From positions 1 through 64,000 of the forward strand of contig PUQB01000049.1 in the NCBI GenBank assembly GCA_003024785.1: a stretch of 64,000 nucleotides of DNA. Direction: 5' to 3'. The notes under the pieces are model-generated. The model was not told where the DNA came from. It made no database searches and saw nothing but the letters and a program-made list of their open reading frames with translations. Source of the stretch: Selaginella tamariscina (taxonomy: Eukaryota; Streptophyta; Lycopodiopsida; Selaginellales; Selaginellaceae). Below are positions 11,671 to 22,936 of this stretch, one piece after another (the first letter of the stretch is position 1; every line of letters starts with the position of its first letter). A program made the position numbers and the translations under genes.

Positions 11671-13905
11671 ACTTAAAGATTGTCAACATAATTCAATAAG
11701 TAAGAAAAGTTAACATTTAAAGTAAAGAGTAGTCATATTTTTGATGCTATGGTCATAAAGATTTTTTATTATTTTAAAATGAATTTTAATTAATAACAAA
11801 AACATGTGGAGATAACGTTGTCTCGGATCATGATGAACATGAATCTTTTAACAAGATCATGACCTTGAAGACGAAGGATCAAGATTGGCTATTACCTTCA
11901 CAATGATGGGAATTAGTAATCAAAAGATGCATTTGCACCAATGCAAATGACCAACAATATTTATGTATATTTGTGTTTATATTTTCATGTAGTAATGAGA
12001 AGGAAGGAAGGTCTCTTAAAAATAAAAGTTGTTAAAACTATTAGTTAAGGAGAACAAAATCCTTGTTAACAAAGTGACATAGTGCAAGTTGATATTTATG
12101 AAGGGGAAATATTCTCAATAGGAAATTATGTTGCCATAAAACTGGATTTAAAATAAGAGAAATGAATAGCTCAATTGAAGTACTATATTACAGCTCAAAA
12201 TATATTAAATACAATGGGTTTTTTTCTTAGTTGAGTACTTTCAAGCTTCTTTGCTTAATGGGAGGCAAAAAGTATATGAAGCAAGTCTCAAGGTTATAAT
12301 CTCAAGAATGCATTTTTATGATTATGATAAATTCTTCTTATTAGCAATACTAACAATTTCTAAACATATTATTAAGAGTGAAAAAGATTCGTTTACCTCT
12401 TGTTTAACCTTTGGTTAGAGATGTGATTAAAATTTAAGTCACTAAAAATGCAATGATGAAGTTTGGAATGCCAAAGTGTTAAATGTTTTTATTAAATATA
12501 ACTGATGTGGTTAAAGAGAAGCTCTATAATAAGGAAAATAAATAACATTGTACTTAATTAATTAGAAGATTGAAATGTGGCATAATAAGAATATTACAAT
12601 TCTTAATCAAATAACATTATTTTTTTATTTCTTTATCTTTTCAAAGATTTCAACATATTTTTAATTATGAAAATAAAAAATTAAAACAAAATACTTAATA
12701 TAGATGGAAGCAATACATAAATTAATTGCACATTGATAATGATGATAATCAAAATGGTGAATGTATTTACAAATCCATATAATAATTTTTTTTAAAGAAT
12801 TACGATTTGATAAAGTTATAAAATCATATAAGTAAATAATAACATTTAAAAAAGTTCCATTGTCATTATAATTTCAAACAAAAATTGAAGTTAAAAACTT
12901 TTTGATCTTTAAGATTTTTATTACATTCTTTTAAACAAAGAATTGATTGTTCATTTGAACCTTTATATTTATTTCATATATAATTATTTATCCACATGCT
13001 ATGTAATATTATAAATGCTTTAAGGAAATCACTATAAATATAAAGCCATAATAATGTTAAAAATTATTTACAAATCAAAGATTTAAAGATCGTTTATGAA
13101 AGATTTACTTAAATCAATAAAAGTATTGACTTAAATTACTTACCATAATAATAATAGACACAAGTAATTCCTTAATTATGATTTAATGATTTGGAGATAA
13201 CAAATGAACAATTGATATAGAGTAGTGTACTATATAATTAAATAAAACATTATAAAATAAATAAATAAATAAATAAATAAAATAAGATATACAAGTGTGA
13301 AAAGGAAAGACACAAGTTTATAATTAAAGAAAAAATATTAAATTAAATTAAATAAATAAATAATAATAAATATATAATTTCTATGTGAAATGAAAATCCC
13401 TCACATTTTTTATTGTTTCGTATAAAATTTGGAAGTTGACAATGCCACTTTTTAAAAAGGCATCCTTATAAAAATCAAATAAATTATAAGTTTATATTAT
13501 ATAATATTATTAGTGAAATGTTAATTTTAAATATAAATTTATAAAAAAAATAAATTAGTATGAAAAAACTACGTATATAAATATCTAATATACCATAAAT
13601 TATGTCAATTTATGAAACACTCTAACAAAACAAATATTTATGACATAAAATTATAATTCTAATATGAAATGGTAATTCCTTACATTTTTCATTCTTTTTG
13701 TACAAAATTTTGATGTTGAGATGTCACCTTTTAAAAAATACATTTCTTTAAAATTATAAGTTTAAATGCATATGATATTAGTAAAATGTTAAATTTGAAT
13801 ATAATTTATCCAAAATCAAATTATATGCAAATTAATATAAAATATCTATTAAATGTGTCAATTTATGCGACACTCTTTATTACCACATTATTTGTGATGA
13901 ATAAA
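11671..13905. other. Very AT-rich intergenic DNA
   Basis: No coding homology is visible. It contains AAATA-type short repeats (13,255-13,285). A ~65 base element starts CCCTCACATTTTT near 13,398 and recurs in diverged form near 13,676, both followed by GTACAAAATTT-like sequence. Confidence 0.55.
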
Positions 13906-13910
13906 ACACT

Positions 13911-14555
13911 TTAAACCCTAGAGTTTAACAAAATCCAAGACGTCTGATGACCCAGGTCCCACTTGTAGAAATTCCTTATAAACTCCCCACTGGTACATGT
14001 TCTATATAAAGCAGGCGTTGTCTCGTTCACAACCTCTGGCAATGGCCCGATCTCGTCGCTGTCTATTGGTCCAAAAAATACGGGGATTGACATACGGGAC
14101 TTCTCAGAGTTCACTCGTACACGATGCAATGCACTCTTGTACTTCCCATTGCTAAGTATCTGCATATACACGTATACCATATGTACATGTATGTATACAC
14201 ACGTACCTGCAATGTATCTGCAACGTTAACAACAAAAGCATTTGGAATTGGTTTTACTGAATACCACTTGCCGTCTTTTGAAACTTCTAACCCTCCCACA
14301 CCATCCTGTAAAAGTATAGTCATTGCACGAACATCCGTGTGTGCGGATTGACCTTTGACAAGCTCAGGAGAATGACATGGAGGGAAATAATTCATCCTCA
14401 TTATCTGTGTCTGTGTGCACAGCGTTTTAAGATGTGTTTTAGACTTTAAACCAAGCCCTTCAGATATCATCTCTAATATATCTTCCGCAAGCTTTCTAAC
14501 ACGTTCGTTATAGTCTTTCATAATCTTCCTGCCAATATAAATGTTATATATATAC

Positions 14556-14586
<31 letters not shown>

Positions 14587-15657
14587 GTTCAATACCCAAA
14601 TGTTGGTGGTTTTTCAGGCCAAACATCGAGCTTGTTTGCTAGAACAGTAGTCCATTCTCATCACATCCTTCCAATCGATTCGTTTCGGTTTGATGTATCT
14701 TCCGTATTTATACGCTCCGTATGGATCACTTGAGGTGTTCATACCTAAGGAATTAATAGTTTTTTTCTCCTCCAGAGGTAGATCAAAAAACTCCCTTCCC
14801 ACTTCCATAGCATTGCCAATGGTCTCAGTTGGAACATCATGGTCTATAACCTGTAACACACACACACACACACAGTTTCCAATCAATTTATATGTTATGT
14901 ATGTTATACGTATATGTATATGTCTATAATACATTATATACACATATACATACATACATAATATACATGTCTGTATGTATGTTATAAACACACACACATA
15001 GAGAGACAGATAAGTATTTTGTATGAACTGCATATTTGTAAAGTATAATATAACAAATAATGAGTATATGTATATATACAACGCGACTGTGTACACCAAT
15101 AGAGACAAGTTCATATAAGAATATATTACCTTAATGGAACGTTATTTCAGGGAGAAATTTAGAAATGAATGCTCTAGTTAGAGAGAAAGAGTAAGAAAAT
15201 TATCGAATATACCTCTAATATCTGTAGTGTTTCATATATTTATATATACCCCTGAAACTTCAATTTAAAATTTTATGCACTCCAAATATATATTGAAGAT
15301 CAGTAAAATTTATAATTCACGATATATAACTTCAATATAGTTATCTAAAACCTATTTATTATTATTAAAAACAAAAATATATGTATTATGTAAATCTAAA
15401 TTTAAAACTTCCAGGGGTATAATATGATAAATTTCAAGGAATATTATTGTAATAATATGCACCTGAAAGAAGCCCCATTGGTGACAAGCGTCAGTGAGAG
15501 CCTTTACAATGTCCTCGTGACTGCCATATAAGCTGATTACTGGAAACTCTCCATCTTCTGATTGTCCAAATCTTTCTTGTTCATTGAAAATATATCTATC
15601 TGGAATTTGTCCACTCTCTGCAGCAAGCTTTGCAGCATATACTTCAATTTCACCCAT
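13911..15657 (-). CDS. 2-oxoglutarate/Fe(II)-dependent dioxygenase (DOXC class)
   Basis: Four exons with good splice sites: 15657-15463, 14850-14596, 14528-14207 and 14159-13911, about 340 residues, normal for the family. The N-terminal half has the DIOX_N pattern (DACHQWGFFQ, then VIDHDVP and REFFDLPLEEK). The core has MRMNYFPPC, the iron-binding HTD in GQSAHTD, the distal His in SALHRV and RMS of the 2-oxoglutarate-binding RxS. Such enzymes hydroxylate or desaturate hormones and phenolics in the cytosol; substrate cannot be inferred. In exon 2 the frame must change once between about 14,670 and 14,620: DWKDVMR is in one frame and WPEKPPTFG, which splices correctly into exon 3 (KIMKDYNERV), is in another. 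This is one lost or gained base. Introns carry GT/TA microsatellites. A 57-base inverted relic of exon 3 lies at 16,325. Confidence 0.85.
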
Positions 15658-15889
15658 TCTAATAAAGATCAAAGTCAGAACGGGGCATTTAAATAATTCA
15701 TTTGAAATATTGGACAAAAATGCTACAGCATAGTTCAAAAGAAAAGACTATTAGTAAATAATTGATAAATTTTTATAATTACATCAAAGACTGGATAATA
15801 ATCATTTGTTATAAGGTGTCATCCTTATCTCTCTCCTATTTAATAATAACAAAAAGTACAGAATCAAAGTACCAAGCGAAGTACCTCCC

Positions 15890-16095
15890 CACTATACTGA
15901 GATCTTGGAAGTGCCTCCCTACCATACTCACATCCAGGAAAACTCTTATGTAATATATAAATATATACTGACATCTTGGAAGTGCCTCCCTACCATACTC
16001 ACATCCAGGAAAAACTCTTATGTAATATATAAATATATACTGACATCTTGGAAGTGCCTCCCTAGGAAAACTCTTATGTAATATATAAATATATA
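15890..16095. repeat. Tandem repeat, ~71 bases x 3
   Basis: The unit starts ATCTTGGAAGTGCCTCCC and contains AAAACTCTTATGTAATATA. It begins at 15,902, 15,973 and 16,045, and the third copy is shortened. It lies just upstream of the dioxygenase start on the minus strand and is followed by an AG microsatellite (16,105-16,126). Confidence 0.85.
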
Positions 16096-16324
16096 TGTGT
16101 GTAGAAAGAGAGAGAGAGAGAGAGAGCGTGATCGACACTTCTGACACACGCTCTACGATTATATTAATGTATGTAATTATACTGTTATTTATTCTCAATA
16201 ATACAATTTACATACATAGACTGACATGATATATCAATGTATATTGAAAACCATGTAGTCATATATCCATCATATATAATACTTTATATCTTAAATTATT
16301 TTAAAGTCTAAAAACCTGTGTAGA

Positions 16325-16385
16325 CAATGGGGATGAATTATTTCCCTCCATGTCCTTCTCCTCAGCTTGTGAAAGGTCATTCATA
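16325..16385 (+). pseudogene. Relic of a dioxygenase exon, opposite orientation
   Basis: The plus strand reads MNYFPPCPSPQLVKGHS, matching MNYFPPCHSPELVKGQS of exon 3 in the neighbouring minus-strand dioxygenase. About 57 bases are alignable; the rest of the exon is gone. It is probably the remnant of an inverted duplicate whose other exons have decayed. Confidence 0.75.
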
Positions 16386-16922
16386 TTTAAGTATATATAT
16401 GATAATATATAATATGTCAATAAATACACATGAACATTAAAACAATGTAGTCGTATATCCATCATATATAATAGGTAACTTATATATAATTTAAAATTTA
16501 TTCTTATATAATAAATTATTATTATTATTATATATGCAAATGGCTTGAAAGTATGATATCACATGCTACAGGATTTTAAAATCCTTTTGTTCATAAATAA
16601 ACATATGTAATAAAAAAATTCTTAGTTTAATTTATGTCATAATATTAGTCCTTTATATTATTAGTGAGAAATAAGAATTTCTCAACGTTTTTATGTTTAG
16701 TTTTAATACATAGGCCGTTAATGAACAACTCCCTGTTGCTAAGCTCTTTCTCGCTTTGCCTGTTCTCTTCCATAAGCCAAAGACTTTCTTATGTAATGGA
16801 CTAATCAATACTAATCATGTCCAAAGTGTTTGATTTGAAGCCGCTTCAAATGCCCAGCCGGGGCAAAACACACGGTATATTCTTTTTCGCTTGAATCCTT
16901 GCGCCACGTGTCAAGGTCAATT

Positions 16923-16968
16923 ATCCCACAAGCAAGAGCTCAGGAGCGGGCCTGGGAGGGGCTATATA
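16923..16968 (+). promoter_or_regulatory. U1 snRNA promoter: USE and TATA box (copy 1)
   Basis: ATCCCACAAGC at 16,923-16,933 resembles the plant snRNA upstream sequence element (consensus RTCCCACATCG). TATATA lies at 16,963-16,968. They sit about 70 and 30 bases before the U1 start, the usual plant snRNA arrangement, and the spacing fits RNA polymerase II. A CACGTG box lies further upstream near 16,905. Confidence 0.8.
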
Positions 16969-16992
16969 GTGGCGGATTTGAGGCTTTGTAAC

Positions 16993-17151
16993 ATACTTAC
17001 CTGGGCGGGGCTAATCCGTGATCAGAAAGGCGGATGGCCTAGGTGAGGTCCTCCCATTGCACTACGGCTGGGCCCGCCTACCAACTTCCCAAGTGGAGGT
17101 GTGGACGTCATAATTTGTGGAAGTTGAGGGCTCGCGTTCGCGCGGCCCTCT
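16993..17151 (+). ncRNA. U1: U1 snRNA gene, copy 1
   Basis: The gene starts with ATACTTACCTG, the 5' splice-site recognition sequence of U1. It contains the stem-loop II motif CATTGCACT (bound by U1A) and an Sm-like site ATAATTTGTGG (17,110-17,120). It ends with the GC-rich terminal stem-loop (CTCGCGTTCGCGCG). Its length of about 159 bases fits plant U1 (~160). Loop I reads GATCAGAAAGG, whereas copy 2 and plant consensus read GATCAAGAAGG, so binding to U1-70K could be altered. The PPR pseudogene starts less than 100 bases downstream on the same strand. Confidence 0.92.
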
Positions 17152-17245
17152 CCAAATTATAAAAACTTAATTTGAATAACCCCACCGAGAAGGCAGAAGG
17201 AAGATTCCCATCGTATGATAGCAGCGAGAACGACATGACTGCCAA

Positions 17246-19581
17246 ATGCAGAGAACGAATTGGTTCAAAGAGGCACTGGAGAGATGCCAGCGGAATCCAA
17301 GAGTGGACACAAATGCGTACGCATCGCTGCTGGAGCGCTGCTGGAGCACTGCGGGAACACAAACTCAATTGCAGAAGGCCGTCTTGTCCACGCACAGATT
17401 TCTGCAAACGGATATGACACAGATGCATTCCTTGGCAACATGCTCATGCAGATGTACTCCAAATGCGAATGCCTCCAAGTGGTACAACCCATCTTCGATC
17501 GGATCTACTATCCGAATGTCTACTCTTGGAACATCTTGCTCAGAGCGTATGGCCGAGCTGGGGATCTCCATCAAGCATGGTGTGTGTTTCAGAAAATGCC
17601 CATTGGAGACGCATTTTCATGGACTTCAATGCTTGCAGTGTATGCCCAGAAGGGGCATTTGCATGAAGCGAAGGCAATCTACGAGAGAATGCCGCAGAGA
17701 ACAATCTCTTGCACGAATTCCCTGATCTCTGGCCTCACACTGGTCGGGGAGTTCTCATTTGCGAAACGGATGTTCGATGACATGCCGCACAGGGACGTCG
17801 TCTCGTGGAACACACTTGTTACGGCATATGCCCAGAATGGCCATTTTTCAGACTCGAGAGATGTGTTCGATAAGATGTCATACCATGATCTCATATCATG
17901 GAATGCGGTCATACAGGCTTGTACACTGAACTGCTGGACGCTTGATGCGAAGGAGCTCTTCGATCGTATGCCCGAGCGCAACTACATATCGTGGAACACA
18001 CTCATCTCTTCTTACTCGATGTTTTATATGCACGACGCAAAAGATGTCTTCGACAAAATGCCTATACACAACACAGCATCGTGGAACACACTCATGCAGG
18101 TGTATGCCCAGAACGGGCATTTGCAAGCCAGGGAGATTTTTTGAAATGCCACAGCAGACCATGTCTCATGGAACTCATGATCATTTCATATACACAAAAC
18201 AGACGTTTAGAGACAGCCAGGGAGTTCTTGATAGGATGCCTTACCACAATGACTTCTCATGGAAACATTGTTGCAGGATACGTAGAAATGAGGGAAATAT
18301 ACAATACGAAATGCTTATTTGACAGAATGCCTGAGCGGACACTGTCTCGTGGACCACCGTGGTCGGGGCATACTCCCAAGCAGGGGATATGAGTACGCTA
18401 AGCATATGTTTGATTCAACTCCGAGACGTTCGGTGGTTTCATGGAACTGCCTCTTACAGGGATATGCCCAGAATGGGCATATCCAAGAGATGAACCGCGT
18501 CTTTGAGAGGATCCCATATGCAGACAGGCTTTCTTGGTCAATCATACTGACAGCGTATGCCCATGAAGGCGATGTAGGTAAAGCAAACTGTATATATTGA
18601 CCTCATGCCACAGCGAGATGCAGTTTGTTGCAATACAATGATAACCATGTTCATGCAGCTCAGTCGAGTACAGGATTGTCACAGTATGTTTGCGAGGATG
18701 CCTTATCACAGCTCGGTTTCGTACAACGCCTTGCTTAGTGCATATGCCTGTAATGGACATATTTCACTCGCACGGGAGATGTTCGACTGGATGGGACACA
18801 AGCGGGATACCACATCATGGAATGTGATGGTTTCAGCATATGCCCAGAACGGGCAACCCCACGAAGCCCATGGAGTTCTTCAGGTTCAATGGACCTCGAT
18901 GGAGAGAGACCTGAAGAAAATAACATATGCTAGTGTTTTACATGCGTGCTCCAGTGTAAATGCATTCTCTGAGGGGAAGGTGTTCCACTCGTTAGCAGCA
19001 GATGCGGGGTATGATACTGCAACTGTTTGGCAACTGCGGTGATTACTCTGTATGTAAAATGTGGAAAGTACGAGCTCGGCAGGAGGGTGTTTGATAAGAT
19101 GCCGGCTCGTGATGTGGCAGCTTGGAACTCTATTATATGTGGAGCCGGTTACGAAGCAGTCGAACTCTTTTGTAACATGGTTATTGAAGGTTTGAGGTCG
19201 GATCAGATAAGTTTTCTAAGTGTTCTTTCCGCTTTGAGCCACACAGGAATGCTGAAAGAGGCCCGGACTTGCTTCCTTTCAATGCAGCAGGTGCGTGCGT
19301 GGTGTGTGTGTGAGAGAGAGAGAGAGATTAAGCTGTATTTACAGGATTACGGGATAGACCGAGTGTGGACCATTTCGGCTGCATATTGGATGTGTTGGGA
19401 CGTGCCGGGAGGTGAAGACGCAGAAGAGCTTCTGGGGAATATGCCTTATCAACCAGACGTATATTCGTGGATGACGTTACTTAGTGCTTGTCGGTGTCAT
19501 GGAGACAAGCAGACAGCTAAGCATGCGGCCAAAGGCATTTCGGAGCATCGGCGAGTTATGTGCTACTCTCCAACAACTTAA
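17246..19581 (+). pseudogene. PPR protein (PLS/E class), frame-broken
   Basis: Tandem ~31-residue pentatricopeptide repeats are obvious (VVSWNTLVTAYAQNGH, LISWNAVIQ, ISWNTLISSYS), with an E-type C-terminus (PDVYSWMTLLSACRCHGD). PPR proteins bind organellar RNA for editing, splicing or stability. No clear targeting peptide is visible. The reading frame switches near 17,330, 18,144, 18,200-18,330, 18,600 and 19,035. A normal intron lies at 19,291-19,345 (GTGCGTGCG...TTTACAG, with GT and GA microsatellite). With at least five breaks this is probably a real pseudogene, although missing bases in homopolymers such as the T-run at 18,138 could account for some. Full length would be about 770 residues. 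It lies immediately after U1 copy 1. Confidence 0.85.
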
Positions 19582-19739
19582 ACACAGATTAACATTAAAC
19601 TGACATCATTAACGCTGTTGTATGTATGCATGTGTGTGTGCGTGGAATATCGCATTAGGTATCAACGGCAATGATTCGGTGTGAAGGGTTGTTGCAAAAG
19701 AAGTTGACGGATGGACAAGGACGCTCCAACATTTTCTAT

Positions 19740-19747
19740 TATATAAA
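19740..19747 (+). promoter_or_regulatory. TATA box, SPIRAL1-like gene
   Basis: TATATAAA sits about 240 bases before the first recognisable leader mini-exon. It is the only good TATA box between the PPR pseudogene and the leader. Transcription would start around 19,770. The stretch that follows is rich in pyrimidines (19,890-19,940). Confidence 0.5.
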
Positions 19748-19990
19748 CTCTACCAGGCCCACACCGACATGCCGTCGGAATAACTCCGGCCGGAAAACCG
19801 ACGAATGGAGCTACGACACGTCAGTTCATCACGTCGCCGATAATGGCCGGCCGGCTGTCATCATCAACGGTTACCTAGCGCCTGTCACGTTCTTCCCTTT
19901 TTTCTTTTCTTTTCTTTTTACCCATTTTTTTTCATTTCCGATTCGATACCTAGAGAATACACCGCCAGAATGTTCCACTGCCGTCTTGTA

Positions 19991-20447
19991 AGGGTTTGTA
20001 GAATCAAATCGGGAAGATCTTGCAGCACCAGGTACATGAATCCTATCCGCTACTGCATTTGCCTGCATTCTGGCTAATCCATTCTTGTGTTTTCAGGGTT
20101 TTTCGATCGAATCAGGGAGATCTGCGGCGACAGGTAAGGCGAAATCTTTGAATCTGCATTTCCACCTCCATTTTCTCGCATCGATTCAATTTCTCGAGCT
20201 GATCCGTTCTTGTTCTTTGTTTCCAGGTTTTGAACGAATCAGCGGGCACAGGTAAGGCCTGGATTTCGCGCATCGATTGACGTATTCGTCGAGCTCATGC
20301 GTTCTTGTTTTGTGTTCATAGGTTTTTCAATCTAATCGAGGAGATTTACTCTGCGGCAAGGTAAGATGAACACCTGTACGATCTGGTTCTTGAGCTAATC
20401 AGTTTTTTTTCTTAGGGTTCTTCGGATCTTAGGGTTCGTTCTTGAGA
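19991..20447 (+). repeat. Tandem exon-intron cassettes forming the SPIRAL1-like 5' leader
   Basis: Five related units begin with GGTTTTTCGATCGAATC-like sequence at about 19,992, 20,097, 20,227, 20,322 and 20,416. Units 1-4 each end in a donor (CAG or AAG followed by GTACAT or GTAAG), and each gap ends in an acceptor (TTTCAG, TTCCAG, TCATAG, CTTAG). This gives introns 20,032-20,096, 20,134-20,226, 20,252-20,321 and 20,361-20,415. Introns also repeat internally (CTGATCCGTTCTTGT). The mini-exons (25-39 bases) lack ATG, while introns 1, 3 and 4 contain one, so retention would place upstream ORFs ahead of the coding start. Confidence 0.8.
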
Positions 20448-21238
20448 ATGGGTCGCGGCGTGAGCAGCGGTGGAGGACAGAGCTCGTTGGGGTACTTGTT
20501 CGGATCTAACGAGCCGGCAGCGGCGGCAAAGCCGTCGGGTAGATCAGCAGCACCACCGCCACCACAGGAACAGGCGCCGGCGGCTCCTCAGCCTGCCAGG
20601 AATACGCCACCTGTGCAGCCCGCCGCACCGGTTACCAAACACGAGGAGAATTGCGATGGCGGCGTTGTCAAGCTAGGCAGGAACAACAATAACTACCACC
20701 GTGCAGATGGCCAGAACACCGGCAATTTCATTACTGTAAGCTACATTCCCCGTTGTCTGAGCAATTGCTTGCGTTTATGGTTGAACTGCATCGTTTTCTT
20801 GTATTGATTTTTAGTATGTTCTTGCTGTTGTTTTTTTTTTGTTATTATTTGAAATTGATTCACACAACACGTTGTGTTGTGTACGTGCGTGTCTCGCTGT
20901 AATTTGTGCTTGTTTGGTTTTCTTCTACTGTACTTCATTTTAGATACACGCTGTCTGTTAATGTGTATGGGGTTTGCTCTTGCACCCCAGGTATACAGTT
21001 GATTCTCTGTGTGCTTGAGTATACGTGTGCATTTGTGCACATCTTGCAGTCTTTCACGTTGGTTATTCGTTCTTGTAGCTATTCTTGTTGCAGTTATATG
21101 TTTGTGGTGTGTTTGGGAGGGAGAGAGAGAGAGAGAGAGAGATAAACTTGTTGATTGGTGCAGGATCGTCCATCGACCAAGGTTCACTCAGCTCCTGGGG
21201 GTGGTTCATCGCTTGGGTATCTCTTCGGTGGGAATTAA
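20448..21238 (+). CDS. SPR1-like: SPIRAL1-like microtubule-associated protein
   Basis: Two coding exons: 20,448-20,735 and 21,164-21,238, phase 0, giving 120 residues; Arabidopsis SPIRAL1 is about the same length. The N-terminus MGRGVSSGGGQSSLGYLFG and the C-terminus DRPSTKVHSAPGGG...SSLGYLFGG are the two conserved repeats of the family. EGQNTGNF-like sequence (DGQNTGNFIT) precedes the splice, and the middle is Pro/Ala-rich and disordered. SPR1 proteins bind microtubule plus ends and control anisotropic cell expansion. The frame is intact. The intron carries a GA microsatellite just before the acceptor. Its unusual multi-intron leader is described separately. Confidence 0.95.
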
Positions 21239-21239
21239 T

Positions 21240-21890
21240 CAAGTAAAAGTGAGTGCGTTAAGAAAGCATAGTTGGCTAGTGGAAACTTTTCGTTCTGAAA
21301 GGTTTGTGACAATATGATGATGGGTTTTTATGATATGATAAAGAAAAGAACAATATATATATATATATACGAGTCCTTTATATAATTCTGCAATAGTTGA
21401 CGAAAATATCTCATAAATAAGTTAATTAAAGTGGACCCCAAAATATATATATATATATACACTGCCAAATGAATCACTTAGTACGGAATTTCCTAGCAGC
21501 AGTAATTCTCAACTGTCCAAAATAGAAAAGGACACATAAGAATGTGACAAGTGGAACAGGGAGTTGTGACAGGTCTTGAGGAAAGGAGAAAGGCAGTCCA
21601 AAGTGCTATTTATATACGTGCCAATGGAAGGAGCCACGTCCGCGATTGCCATGACCGCCACGCCATGCGATTCCTGTTACCACGCGCTCGGCCATTAACA
21701 GGATATCACTAATGTCTTGTTAATTTCTAAGTCTTTGGAGCACAGATATCTGTACCGTTATACTCTCTGCTTTGCCCTCACATATTCAAGTTAAAACATT
21801 GCTAATTTGAAACTGAAGTTTAAATTTAAGTAAAAAAAAATTCTTACTTTGGTAATAAACTAAGTTAAAACATTGGAAATTATTCCGTGC
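21240..21890. other. Intergenic, AT-rich
   Basis: It contains two short TA microsatellites (21,354-21,368 and 21,444-21,458). 21,600-21,680 is GC-richer with a GCCACGTCC element. No coding sequence is seen. Confidence 0.6.
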
Positions 21891-21896
21891 CTTAGC

Positions 21897-21995
21897 AGCT
21901 TGTGGGATAATTGACCCGACACGTGGCGCAAGAAGTCGAGCGAATGAACAATGTACCGTGTGTTTTGCCCTGAATGGGCATTTGAAGCAGAGTGC
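21897..21995 (-). promoter_or_regulatory. Orphan U1 promoter-region copy (copy 3)
   Basis: The reverse strand carries the same USE (ATCCCACAAGC) and upstream block (GACACGTGGCGCAAG...CACACGGTA) as U1 copies 1 and 2. No TATA box or U1 body follows it on the minus strand down to 21,740. It is a partial duplicate without its RNA gene. Confidence 0.8.
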
Positions 21996-22066
21996 AAGTG
22001 AAATACAGAATTAATGAGACCATTACATACATTAGTAAGAGAGATAAAAGCAAATGCTGATGAAAG

Positions 22067-22135
22067 ATGAGCAAAGTAGCTTGGACCATTTTAATAATCG
22101 GATATGCCCAGAACAGGCCAAGCCAGCAAGAGCTT
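22067..22135 (+). pseudogene. Single PPR repeat relic
   Basis: The plus strand reads VAWTILIIGYAQNRPSQQ, one PPR motif ending in the typical GYAQN. It is flanked by no other repeat. It lies 70 bases from the orphan U1 promoter copy, echoing the U1-PPR order at 17 kb. Confidence 0.6.
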
Positions 22136-22936
22136 AAACAGCAACAACAAGCTATAGTTATAAGGTTCTTTTCATAGGCAATCATGCAGATCTGGAAGTT
22201 CTATTATAAACTAGACGTATCCTGGCCAGGAGGGGTTGATGATTATACCTGTCCATAACGACATATGAACCCGCGTGGGCATACAAAAAAGAGACATCAC
22301 ACACACACACACTGTCGAATGTTCTTTTGAAAGCGAGAATATGCTAAGACCAAGAGTATCTAATCAAACAAGGCTGTCAAATAGGACAGAAAAACTGAGA
22401 TGAATATAGAGCAGTAGCTTGAGATTATATGCCAGTGTGTATTTATTTATTGAATTAGTTATTCTTACATTTTAAAGTATTTGCGCACACATGTACATAT
22501 ACGAGAGAGAGAAGTTGCAAATTGAGGAAGAACATACCAACAGTCATAAAGAGGTTATATATACATCAACTGAAAGGCTTCGAGCCGTGGATTTCTTCAG
22601 AGTGACCATAAGAAGTAGTGTCTATGGAGTAAGTGCGTGTCTGTTAACATATATACGTGAGTTTTAGTGTGTATACACAACCTTGCGTAAAGACTGTGTG
22701 TACCACTGGTCATATCTACCAAGTTAAGTTTTAAAACTCTCTCTCTCTTACAAACTCTCATGTGTGTGTGATACTATGCATGCTTTATGTATGTATACGT
22801 ACGACATCACACGCTCAATGTAATACAAGTATAACATTTAAGAAGAAAATGTACATTACCCTTGATGCTATCTCAATACATTTGGACATGTACAGCTCTG
22901 TACTTTCCATCTGCCCACCGTATATTGCCAGCCTTC

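Noticed and set aside
17108-17428. Minus-strand frames opposite the U1/PPR region
   Set aside because: They are antisense shadows of the U1 gene and PPR coding sequence.
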